From contig JAUYAJ010000552.1 of assembly GCA_030693565.1 (NCBI GenBank), forward strand, positions 1-15,561: a stretch of 15,561 nucleotides of DNA, read 5' to 3'. This document shows, in pieces, positions 1-7,378 of the stretch. The translations under genes were made by a program, and so were the position numbers. Under the pieces are notes generated by a model. That model was given only the letters and a program-made list of their open reading frames with translations, searched no databases and was not told the DNA's origin. Within the stretch, counting starts at the first letter, position 1, and every line of letters begins with the position of its first letter. Source of the DNA: Rubrivivax sp. (GTDB lineage Bacteria > Pseudomonadota > Gammaproteobacteria > Burkholderiales > Burkholderiaceae_C).

Positions 1-115
1 GCGGCGCGCCGCCGAACAGCGGCGGCTGACCGGTGTGCTTGTTCCACGCATCCCACAACAGGACGAGCGACATGGTGAAGACCACCCAGAGCAGGGTGCG
101 GCGGATATCGGTCAT
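1..115 (-). CDS. yidC: YidC membrane protein insertase, N-terminal fragment
   Basis: This is the first 38 codons of yidC; the rest lies beyond the left edge. YidC inserts and folds inner-membrane proteins, alone or with SecYEG. The fragment begins MTDIRRTLLWVVFT, has a hydrophobic first membrane segment at about residues 6-21, and continues WDAWNKHTGQPPLFGG, the typical start of betaproteobacterial YidC. The ATG (113-115) overlaps the yidD stop in an ATGA, so the two are probably translationally coupled. It is the distal gene of the rpmH-rnpA-yidD-yidC operon. Identity rests on the characteristic N-terminus and the gene order; the catalytic core is not visible here. Confidence 0.93.
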   Translation of the reverse strand, partial: MTDIRRTLLWVVFTMSLVLLWDAWNKHTGQPPLFGGAP

Positions 116-441
116 GGGGAGTTGTGTTTCGCGGAAGAATCGTCAGAGGACATCAGGCCCAGGCGGCTGAACAAGCCCGCCCCCGGCGTCGTCCATTTCT
201 CGGGCGCCGGGTTGAAGCCGCCGTCGCACCAAGGGTGGCAGCGCAGCAGCCGGCCGCCGGCCAACCAGGCGCCTTTGGCCGCGCCGTGGCGCTGCAAGGC
301 GTCGAGCGCATAGGCCGAGCAAGTGGGCTCGAAGCGGCAGGCGTTGCCCAGCCAGGGCTTGAGCAGCAAGCGATAGCCCTTGACCAGCCCCAGCAGCAGT
401 TGCTGCGGCAGGCGAACGAGGGCAAGGGCGAAAGATTCCAT
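112..441 (-). CDS. yidD: YidD family membrane protein insertion efficiency factor
   Basis: A 109-residue YidD (DUF37/COG0759) protein, thought to sit at the inner membrane and help YidC-dependent insertion. The family marks are present: an amphipathic N-terminus (LLLGLVKGYRLLLKPWLG), the Cys motif CRFEPTCSAYA at residues 35-45, and RCHPWCDGGFNP at residues 67-78. It is longer than the usual 70-85 residues because of a tail of about 30 residues after NPAPEKW. I chose the ATG at 441 (MESFALAL); an ATG at 498 would extend the protein with unconserved sequence and overlap rnpA. The gap to rnpA is 25 nt and the 3' end overlaps yidC by 4 nt. Confidence 0.93.
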   Translation of the reverse strand: MESFALALVRLPQQLLLGLVKGYRLLLKPWLGNACRFEPTCSAYALDALQRHGAAKGAWLAGGRLLRCHPWCDGGFNPAPEKWTTPGAGLFSRLGLMSSDDSSAKHNSP

Positions 442-466
442 CACTGGGCCTGGGCTGGCGCGGGCG

Positions 467-910
467 TCAAGCCCGGGCGCGGGCGAACAAGCCGTCAAGC
501 TCGGCGCCTGCGGCCTGACGCAGTGCGTCCGAACAGGCGGATGGAAAAGCCTGCTTGGGAAACGGCGAGCGCAACCGAACCAGCCACATACCGGCGGGCA
601 GTTGCGGCGCGTAGCGCGCCATCGCGGCGCGAATCTGCCGTTTGAACAGGCTGCGGGTCACCGACCGGCGCGCATGGCGCTTGGGCACAACACAGCCCAA
701 CCACTGCGGACCGGGCTGGTTATCCACAGATGCCTCACCCAGCGGTGCATCGCCTGTGGACAACCTTGCTTCTCCGGTCTTGATGCGGGGCTTTTTCGAC
801 GTTTGCGGCGGCCCGGCCAGGTGATGAACGGCGAAGTGCGCACTTCGGCAGCGCGCCGAAGTGGCGAGGATGCGCTGGAAGTCAGCCGTGTGAAGCAGCC
901 GGCCGATCAT
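467..910 (-). CDS. rnpA: Ribonuclease P protein component
   Basis: The protein subunit of RNase P, which binds the catalytic RNA and helps process the 5' ends of tRNA precursors. The 147-residue product starts MIGRLLHTADFQRIL. The basic RNA-binding signature is PKRHARRSVTRSLFKRQIR at about residues 76-94, corresponding to the family's RNRxKR helix. Bacterial RnpA is usually about 110-120 residues; the extra length is mostly a low-complexity insert at about residues 32-68. Two DnaA boxes are encoded inside this insert (see separate entries). The ATG at 910 leaves 22 nt after rpmH; the upstream ATG at 964 would overlap rpmH and lacks family similarity. Its SD sequence is weak. Confidence 0.95.
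   Translation of the reverse strand: MIGRLLHTADFQRILATSARCRSAHFAVHHLAGPPQTSKKPRIKTGEARLSTGDAPLGEASVDNQPGPQWLGCVVPKRHARRSVTRSLFKRQIRAAMARYAPQLPAGMWLVRLRSPFPKQAFPSACSDALRQAAGAELDGLFARARA
720..728 (+). promoter_or_regulatory. DnaA box, perfect consensus, inside rnpA
   Basis: TTATCCACA, identical to the consensus DnaA box, lies within the rnpA reading frame, where its complement encodes Val62-Asp63-Asn64 of the low-complexity insert. A second box (755-763) lies 26 bp away in opposite orientation. Both are about 0.65-0.7 kb from the dnaA promoter and could belong to an extended origin or act as DnaA-titrating sites. Confidence 0.6.
755..763 (-). promoter_or_regulatory. DnaA box, 8/9 match, inside rnpA
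   Basis: On the minus strand this reads TTGTCCACA, one mismatch (position 3, A to G) from the consensus TTATCCACA and a variant often seen in high-GC origins. It encodes Leu50-Ser51-Thr52 of RnpA and pairs with the perfect box at 720-728 in inverted orientation. Confidence 0.5.
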
Positions 911-932
911 GGCGATCCGGCCCTGGTTGGCG

Positions 933-1067
933 TCAGACGGCCAGGCGCTTGCGGCCCTTGGCACGGCGCGCGTTGATGATGGCGCGGCCGCCGCGCGTCT
1001 TCATGCGCACCAGAAAGCCATGGGTGCGGGCGCGGCGGATTTTCGAGGGCTGATAGGTGCGCTTCAT
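933..1067 (-). CDS. rpmH: 50S ribosomal protein L34
   Basis: A complete 44-residue L34, MKRTYQPSKIRRARTHGFL through GRKRLAV, matching the family along its whole length, including the very basic composition that suits an rRNA-binding protein. The start is ATG at 1065-1067, preceded by the SD-like CAGGA about 6 nt upstream. It is the first gene of the minus-strand rpmH-rnpA-yidD-yidC operon and is divergent from dnaA across a 406-bp spacer. The probable promoter is at 1317-1345, giving a long leader that can form two competing stems (see findings). Confidence 0.98.
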   Translation of the reverse strand: MKRTYQPSKIRRARTHGFLVRMKTRGGRAIINARRAKGRKRLAV

Positions 1068-1083
1068 GGCGATTCCTGGTTGC

Positions 1084-1136
1084 GCCCTGGCTCCAGCGGG
1101 CAGGGCAAATGAAAATGGAAAACTGTTTCCCGCTGG
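1084..1136 (-). promoter_or_regulatory. Interleaved stem-loops in the rpmH leader
   Basis: Two perfect inverted repeats overlap just upstream of rpmH. Stem A pairs CCAGCGGG (1093-1100) with CCCGCTGG (1129-1136). Stem B pairs GCCCTG (1084-1089) with CAGGGC (1101-1106), and its loop contains one arm of stem A. In the rpmH transcript the arms run A-B-A-B, so the stems either compete or form a pseudoknot. Stem B ends about 16 nt before the start codon. A regulatory role is inference. Confidence 0.35.
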
Positions 1137-1245
1137 CCGCCAGTGCTGGCTGTGGCCGACACCGAAGGCCCGGCAAGCAGGGCGCAAGCCCCGCGAACCT
1201 CAGCGAATACCAGATCAAGCGCTGCTGCGGCGATCTCGCCGCACT

Positions 1246-1296
1246 GCCTGTCCGCACCGCCTGTCCGCAACGCGCGCCCACTTCAGCGCGCCCACT
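1246..1296. repeat. Two adjacent pairs of 11-bp direct repeats
   Basis: GCCTGTCCGCA occurs at 1246-1256 and 1259-1269 (13-bp period), followed directly by GCGCGCCCACT at 1272-1282 and 1286-1296 (14-bp period). The block lies in the candidate origin and also within the predicted rpmH leader. Origin repeats for accessory binding proteins are possible; chance in GC-rich DNA is not excluded. Confidence 0.5.
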
Positions 1297-1316
1297 AAGG
1301 ATTCGGGAAACCCAAC

Positions 1317-1345
1317 ATTACAGCAAAAAAGTTGAATCCAGTCAA
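1317..1345 (-). promoter_or_regulatory. Probable sigma70-type promoter of the rpmH operon
   Basis: Reading the minus strand, TTGACT (1345-1340, 5/6 match to the -35 consensus) is followed by a 17-nt spacer containing a run of six T, then TGTAAT (1322-1317, 5/6 match to the -10 consensus). Transcription would start near 1310, giving a leader of about 240 nt before rpmH. It is the best sigma70-like match I found in the spacer, but it is unverified. Confidence 0.55.
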
Positions 1346-1380
1346 ACACTTGCACCACAAGCCGTGGCTTTTGGCGGGGA

Positions 1381-1409
1381 TTGACGCTGGCGTCTAAACT
1401 GTGGATAAC
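1381..1409 (+). promoter_or_regulatory. Probable dnaA promoter
   Basis: TTGACG (1381-1386, 5/6) and GATAAC (1404-1409, 4/6) are separated by an ideal 17 nt. An overlapping alternative is TTGGCG (1371-1376) with TAAACT (1395-1400), spacing 18. In either case the perfect DnaA box at 1400-1408 covers or abuts the -10 element, the arrangement expected for DnaA autoregulation. Confidence 0.45.
1400..1408 (-). promoter_or_regulatory. DnaA box, perfect consensus, at the dnaA promoter
   Basis: The plus strand reads TGTGGATAA, the exact complement of TTATCCACA. It lies 65 bp upstream of the dnaA start codon and overlaps the predicted -10 region. Known biology: DnaA bound at its own promoter represses dnaA and can take part in origin assembly. 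Confidence 0.75.
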
Positions 1410-1473
1410 TGCTGTTTGCCAAGCCCGGTGGACGTAGAATCCGGCCGCTCACAGAAGAAGATCTCCACAGCCC

Positions 1474-2901
<1,428 letters not shown>

Positions 2902-3137
2902 CCCGGTGAATTTTCTGCTGTCAAGTGACAAGCCTGTGAACAAGTTCAGCACAAGCGAGGACTTGTCCACAGGCCGGGCCGACGCAGCCAAGTTGTTCAT
3001 TTCTGGCGTCGTTCCAGTCCGAACTCAGCCCACAGGGTTCAAGCCCAGCTAAGCCGTTGATGGAAAAGGCGAAAATAGCGTTGTACACAGAGACCGCGGC
3101 GCTCTACTACAACGACTACCTTTAAAAAGAGAAAACC
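2902..3137 (+). promoter_or_regulatory. dnaA-dnaN spacer with DnaA-box-like sites
   Basis: This 236-bp spacer holds TTGTCCACA at 2963-2971 (8/9 match, plus strand), TGTGAACAA at 2935-2943 (7/9 on the minus strand) and TTGTACACA at 3081-3089 (7/9, plus strand). The 3' part, about 3057-3137, is comparatively A-rich and probably carries the dnaN promoter: TTGATG at 3057-3062 is a possible -35, with only a poor -10 around 3081-3087. A second origin half or DnaA regulation of dnaN are both plausible. Confidence 0.45.
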
Positions 3138-4247
3138 ATGATTGTTCTGAAAGCAGCGCAGGAAAAGTTGCTCGAAGCCTTGCAGTCAGTCGCCGGCATC
3201 GTCGAGCGCCGACATACCTTGCCGATCCTGGCCAATGTGTTGCTGCGCAAACAAGGCGGAATGATCGAGTTCACGACCAGCGACCTCGAGATCCAGGTCC
3301 GCACAAACGCCGAGCTCGGCGGAGACGACGGCAACCTGGCCACCACCGTGGGTGCCAAGAAGCTGATCGACATCCTGCGCGCCCTGCCCTCGGACCAGGT
3401 CGTGACCTTGTCGGCGGCGCAGAACAAGCTGACGCTGCAAGGCGGCAAGAGCCGCTTCACGCTGCAGACCTTGCCCAGCGACGACTTCCCGCTGGTCAAC
3501 GACGCGATCGACTTCGGTCCCATCTTCAGCATGCCGCAGAGCACGCTGCGCGCCTTGATCAACCAGGTGCACTTCTCGATGGCGGTGCACGACATTCGCT
3601 ACTACCTGAACGGCATCCTGTTCATCGCCGAAGGCAAGTTGCTGACCCTGGTGGCCACCGACGGCCACCGGCTCGCGCTGGCGCAGGCGACGCTCGACAA
3701 CGACATGCCCAGCCGGCAGGAAGTGATCCTGCCGCGCAAGACGGTGCTCGAACTGCAGCGGCTGCTCAAGGACGAAACAACGCCGATCGAAATGCGCTTT
3801 GCCGGCAACCAGGCGCGCTTCAACTTTTCGGGCATGGAGTTTGTCACCAAGCTCGTCGAAGGCAAGTTCCCCGACTACAACCGCGTGATTCCGAAGAACC
3901 ACAAGAACTCGGTGACGCTGGGCCGCGCGCCGCTGCTGGCCTGCCTGCAGCGCGCGGCCATCCTCACCAGTGAGAAGTTCAAGGGCGTGCGCATGAACAT
4001 CGACCCCGGAGTGCTGCGCATCGCGTCGAGCAACGCCGAGCAGGAAGAGGCCAAGGAAGAGCTCGAGGTCGACTACGACGGTGACAGCATCGAGATCGGT
4101 TTCAACGTCACCTACCTGATCGACGTGCTGGCCAACGTGAGCCAGGAAATGGTCAAGCTCGAACTGCAGGACACCAACGCCAGTGCGCTGCTGACGGTGC
4201 CCGAGCGGCCCGGCTTCAAATACGTCGTGATGCCAATGCGCATCTGA
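3138..4247 (+). CDS. dnaN: DNA polymerase III beta subunit (sliding clamp)
   Basis: The ring-shaped clamp that tethers DNA polymerase III and other proteins to DNA. The 369-residue product is close to the E. coli length (366), begins MIVLKAAQEKLLEALQSVAGIVERRHTLPILANVLL and ends YVVMPMRI, the conserved C-terminus. DGHRLALAQ near residues 175-183 belongs to the conserved central domain. The ATG at 3138 follows the A-rich AAAAAGAGAAAACC, which offers an SD-like AGAGA. It stands 236 bp after dnaA and 97 bp before gyrB. No anomalies. Confidence 0.99.
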   Translation: MIVLKAAQEKLLEALQSVAGIVERRHTLPILANVLLRKQGGMIEFTTSDLEIQVRTNAELGGDDGNLATTVGAKKLIDILRALPSDQVVTLSAAQNKLTLQGGKSRFTLQTLPSDDFPLVNDAIDFGPIFSMPQSTLRALINQVHFSMAVHDIRYYLNGILFIAEGKLLTLVATDGHRLALAQATLDNDMPSRQEVILPRKTVLELQRLLKDETTPIEMRFAGNQARFNFSGMEFVTKLVEGKFPDYNRVIPKNHKNSVTLGRAPLLACLQRAAILTSEKFKGVRMNIDPGVLRIASSNAEQEEAKEELEVDYDGDSIEIGFNVTYLIDVLANVSQEMVKLELQDTNASALLTVPERPGFKYVVMPMRI

Positions 4248-4270
4248 GCGACGCTGCCGCAGCCGGTAGC

Positions 4271-4300
4271 AGGCGGGCCTTGGCCCGCTTCAGCATTTTT
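4271..4300 (+). terminator. Possible intrinsic terminator or attenuator after dnaN
   Basis: GCGGGCC (4273-4279) and GGCCCGC (4282-4288) form a perfect stem, extendable by one G-T and one A-T pair to 4271-4290. Five T (4296-4300) follow after a 5-nt gap, which is longer than in a classical terminator. It lies 25 bp after the dnaN stop and 45 bp before gyrB, so partial termination between the two is likely. Confidence 0.45.
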
Positions 4301-4303
4301 GAA

Positions 4304-4324
4304 GGGGCTCCGCCATGCAGCCCC
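4304..4324 (+). promoter_or_regulatory. Second hairpin in the gyrB leader
   Basis: GGGGCT (4304-4309) pairs with AGCCCC (4319-4324) around a 9-nt loop, directly after the terminator-like hairpin and just before the GAAGAGAG SD of gyrB (4331-4338). A five-codon ORF (ATG 4315 to TGA 4332) begins in its loop and stops at the SD. Function unknown. Confidence 0.3.
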
Positions 4325-4344
4325 GTGAATGAAGAGAGTTCCCG

Positions 4345-6906
4345 ATGACCCAGCCCAGCACCCCCAAAGACAGCTCGAACGGCGTCACCCAGCGCGAACT
4401 GCCGGCAGCCGAAGGCGGTCCGGTTTCGACCGGCCACGAAGCCTCGGCCGCTTACGGCGAAGGCAGCATCCAGATCCTGGAAGGGCTGGAAGCCGTGCGC
4501 AAGCGCCCCGGCATGTACATCGGTGACACCTCCGATGGCACCGGTCTGCACCACCTGGTGTTCGAGGTCGTCGACAACTCGATCGACGAGGCGCTGGCAG
4601 GCCATTGCGACGACATCGTCGTCACCATCCACAGCGACAACAGCATTAGCGTCATCGACAACGGCCGCGGCATCCCCACCGGCGTGAAGATGGACGACAA
4701 GCACGAGCCCAAGCGCAGTGCGGCCGAGATTGCGCTCACCGAACTGCATGCCGGCGGCAAGTTCAACCAGAACAGCTACAAGGTCAGCGGCGGCCTGCAC
4801 GGTGTCGGCGTCAGCTGCGTCAACGCGCTCAGCAAGTGGCTGCGGCTGACGGTGCGGCGCGACGGCAAGGTGCATTCGATCGACTTCAAGCAAGGCTTCA
4901 CGCAAGACCGCGTGATCGAGCTGCGCGAGGGCGTCGAGACCAGCCCGATGAAGGTCAGCGGCGAGACCGACAAGCGCGGCACCGAAGTTCACTTCCTGCC
5001 CGACGAGACCATCTTCACCAACATCGACTTCCACTACGACGTCGTCGCCAAGCGCTTGCGCGAGCTGAGTTTCCTCAACAACGGCGTCAAGATCCGACTG
5101 GTCGACGAACGCAACGGCAAGGAAGACAACTTCGCCTTCGCTGGCGGGGTCAAAGGATTCGTCGAGTTCATCAACACCGGCAAGAAAGTGCTGCACCCGA
5201 ACATCTTCCACGCCGCCGGCGACAAGATGAGCGACCAGAACACCAACATCGGCGTCGAAGTGGCGATGCAGTGGAACGACGGCTACGCCGAGAACGTGCT
5301 CTGCTTCACCAACAACATCCCGCAGCGCGACGGTGGCACCCACCTGACCGGGTTGCGCGCGGCGATGACGCGCGTCATCAACAACTACATCGGCGAAAAC
5401 AAGATCGCCGAAAAGGCCAAGGTCGAGATCAGCGGCGACGACATGCGAGAAGGCTTGGCCTGCGTCGTCAGCGTCAAGGTGCCCGAGCCCAAGTTCAGCA
5501 GCCAGACCAAGGACAAGCTGGTGTCCAGCGAAGTGCGAGGCCCGGTCGAGGAAATCGTCTCCAAGCTGCTCACCGACTGGCTGCTTGAGAACCCGAACGA
5601 CGCCAAGATCATCTGCAGCAAGATCGTCGACGCCGCCCGCGCCCGCGAAGCGGCGCGCAAGGCGCGCGAGATGACGCGCCGCAAAGGCGTGCTCGACGGC
5701 CTGGGCCTGCCCGGCAAGCTGGCCGACTGCCAGGAGAAAGACCCGGCGCTGTGCGAGATCTACATCGTCGAGGGCGACTCCGCCGGCGGCAGTGCCAAGC
5801 AAGGCCGTGACCGCAAGTTCCAGGCCATCCTGCCACTGCGCGGCAAGATCCTCAACGTCGAAAAGGCGCGCTATGAAAAGCTGCTCTCCAGCGACAGCAT
5901 CGTCACCCTGATCACCGCGCTGGGCACCAGCATCGGCGTCGATGAATTCAACGCCGACAAGCTGCGCTACCACCGCATCATCATCATGACCGACGCCGAC
6001 GTCGACGGCGCCCACATCCGCACCCTGCTGCTGACCTTCTTCTACCGCCAGATGCCCGAACTGGTCGAGCGCGGCCACATCTACATCGCCCAGCCGCCGC
6101 TGTACAAGGTCAAGCATGGCAAGCATGAGCAGTACCTGAAAGACGGCGGCGAGCTCGACACCTTCTTGCTGAAAGTGGCGCTCGAAAACGCGGTCGTGCT
6201 GCCCGACGGCGAAGGCGGGGCGCGCGCCGCGCTGGCAGGCGACACGCTGGCCACGCTGGCGCGCACCTACTTGCTGGGCACCAGCGTCATCGCCAGGCTC
6301 GCCAACTGGATGGACCACGAAGCGCTGCGCATCATCGCCGGCGGCTTGGTGCTCGACCTCGACAGCCCGGCCGCCGCGGCCAGCGCCGCCGCAGCCATGC
6401 AGCAAGCACTGCACGACGCCGAAGTCAGTGCCGAGATCGACCCGCGCACCGACAAGCCGCTGCTGCGCATCGGCCGCCGCCATCACGGCAACCTCAAGAG
6501 CAGCGTGATCACGCAGGACTTCGTCCACGGCGGCGACTACGCGGCGCTGAAGGAAGCCGGGGAAACGCTGAAAGACTTGCTGGGCGCCGACGCCGTGGTG
6601 CGGCGCGGCGAAGGCGAGCGCATGAAGGAGCAGAAGGTGAGCGACTTCCGCGCCGCCATGGCCTGGCTGATGGCGCAAGCCGAAAGCAGCGTCGGCCGCC
6701 AGCGCTACAAGGGCCTGGGCGAGATGAACCCCGCGCAGCTGTGGGAGACGACGATGGACCCGACGGTGCGCCGGCTGCTCAAGGTGCAGATCGACGACGC
6801 CATCGAAGCCGATCGCGTCTTCACCATGCTGATGGGCGACGAAGTCGAGCCGCGGCGCAACTTCATCGAGAGCAATGCGCTGAGGGCGGCGAATATCGAC
6901 GTTTGA
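4345..6906 (+). CDS. gyrB: DNA gyrase subunit B
   Basis: The ATPase subunit of DNA gyrase, which with GyrA introduces negative supercoils. The 853-residue product has the GHKL ATPase domain (FEVVDNSIDEAL at 73-84, with catalytic-type E74; GRGIPTG at 107-113; GGLHGVGVSCVNALS at 149-163), the transducer motif QTKDKL at 387-392, the TOPRIM motif VEGDSAGGSAKQGRD from 475 with E476, and the metal-binding MTDADVDGAH with D550, D552 and D554. The Gram-negative insert is at about 585-750, and RQRYKGLGEMNPAQLW near 785-800 marks the C-terminal part. ATG 4345 has the SD GAAGAGAG. About 40 poorly conserved residues precede the first conserved block (SIQILEGLEAVRKRPGMYIG). It is complete and ends 25 bp before a facing gene. 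Confidence 0.99.
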   Translation: MTQPSTPKDSSNGVTQRELPAAEGGPVSTGHEASAAYGEGSIQILEGLEAVRKRPGMYIGDTSDGTGLHHLVFEVVDNSIDEALAGHCDDIVVTIHSDNSISVIDNGRGIPTGVKMDDKHEPKRSAAEIALTELHAGGKFNQNSYKVSGGLHGVGVSCVNALSKWLRLTVRRDGKVHSIDFKQGFTQDRVIELREGVETSPMKVSGETDKRGTEVHFLPDETIFTNIDFHYDVVAKRLRELSFLNNGVKIRLVDERNGKEDNFAFAGGVKGFVEFINTGKKVLHPNIFHAAGDKMSDQNTNIGVEVAMQWNDGYAENVLCFTNNIPQRDGGTHLTGLRAAMTRVINNYIGENKIAEKAKVEISGDDMREGLACVVSVKVPEPKFSSQTKDKLVSSEVRGPVEEIVSKLLTDWLLENPNDAKIICSKIVDAARAREAARKAREMTRRKGVLDGLGLPGKLADCQEKDPALCEIYIVEGDSAGGSAKQGRDRKFQAILPLRGKILNVEKARYEKLLSSDSIVTLITALGTSIGVDEFNADKLRYHRIIIMTDADVDGAHIRTLLLTFFYRQMPELVERGHIYIAQPPLYKVKHGKHEQYLKDGGELDTFLLKVALENAVVLPDGEGGARAALAGDTLATLARTYLLGTSVIARLANWMDHEALRIIAGGLVLDLDSPAAAASAAAAMQQALHDAEVSAEIDPRTDKPLLRIGRRHHGNLKSSVITQDFVHGGDYAALKEAGETLKDLLGADAVVRRGEGERMKEQKVSDFRAAMAWLMAQAESSVGRQRYKGLGEMNPAQLWETTMDPTVRRLLKVQIDDAIEADRVFTMLMGDEVEPRRNFIESNALRAANIDV

Positions 6907-6931
6907 CCCTGTAGGCGCCCGAACCTGCCGA

Positions 6932-7378
6932 TCAGTGAACCGGTTTGATGAATTCGCCCGCACCGATGATCGCAACTTGGGATGGCGTCAAGGTCATATC
7001 AATGCACACAGCACCGTCACCAAAGTCTTCGTTCTCAAGGCCAGGGCAGGTCCGGTAGTTGTCTTTTGCATCCGCACGGCACAAGCCGTAGCCAGGCATG
7101 GTGTCGTAGATATGGCCGTTGTATTCGATCCACATATGTTCGGGTGCTTTCTGGCCGCGTCGGAAACCACCATAGAGTTTTGCCGCGGTGGCCGTGCCAG
7201 CGGCAGCTCTGGCCGACGCCAGTAGTGCCGTCAAGGCCTCTTTTCGACTGTCGGCTTTGTTCGTGGTTCTCAAAGAGTTCGCGCATTTGACGTAGGCGTT
7301 GTCGGCTACTTTCGCCGCGTTGTCGTCCGTGTAACCGTCAATTGCCCAGACATGACACGCGATATCGGCAAAGGACAT
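6932..7378 (-). CDS. Uncharacterised 148-residue protein, possibly papain/transglutaminase-like
   Basis: I do not recognise this protein. It is probably real: an excellent SD (AAGGAAGAGG, 4 nt before the ATG on the minus strand), a full-length frame, and base composition unlike its neighbours. It starts MSFADIACHVWAIDGYT, has no signal peptide or membrane segment, an Ala-rich helical stretch at about 46-67, and five Cys (8, 32, 100, 111, 125). The segment H81-MWIEYNGHIYDTMPGY resembles the HxWVE...D block around the catalytic His of transglutaminase-like or NlpC-type folds, with C32 or C8 as possible nucleophile; that is pattern resemblance only. It converges on gyrB with 25 bp between stops. 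Candidates are a small hydrolase, an effector or an inhibitor; the composition suggests horizontal gain. Confidence 0.7.
   Translation of the reverse strand: MSFADIACHVWAIDGYTDDNAAKVADNAYVKCANSLRTTNKADSRKEALTALLASARAAAGTATAAKLYGGFRRGQKAPEHMWIEYNGHIYDTMPGYGLCRADAKDNYRTCPGLENEDFGDGAVCIDMTLTPSQVAIIGAGEFIKPVH

Larger units (their letters stand above)
1068..1473. other. rpmH-dnaA spacer, candidate oriC region
   Basis: This 406-bp gap separates the divergent rpmH and dnaA operons; all genes to the left read leftward and dnaA-dnaN-gyrB read rightward, as at a bidirectional origin. It holds one perfect DnaA box (1400-1408), a weak 7/9 box (1461-1469), an A-rich stretch at 1311-1348 that could be an unwinding element, two pairs of direct repeats (1246-1296), the rpmH promoter and the dnaA promoter. 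Only one strong DnaA box is present, so the functional origin may also need the dnaA-dnaN spacer and/or the boxes in rnpA. The organisation is seen directly; the origin role is inference. Confidence 0.6.

Noticed and set aside
442..498. An upstream start for yidD at 498
   Set aside because: The added 19 residues are not conserved in YidD and would overlap rnpA; the ATG at 441 fits the family start.
380..976. A 198-residue plus-strand frame over rnpA and rpmH
   Set aside because: It is antisense to two well-identified genes and is Arg/Gly/Ala-rich, as expected of a shadow frame.
4216..6975. A 919-residue open frame on the minus strand across gyrB
   Set aside because: It lies antisense to the fully conserved gyrB. 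Its composition (rich in Val, Ala, Asp, Gln, His) is typical of a GC-rich antisense shadow frame, and no domain is recognisable.
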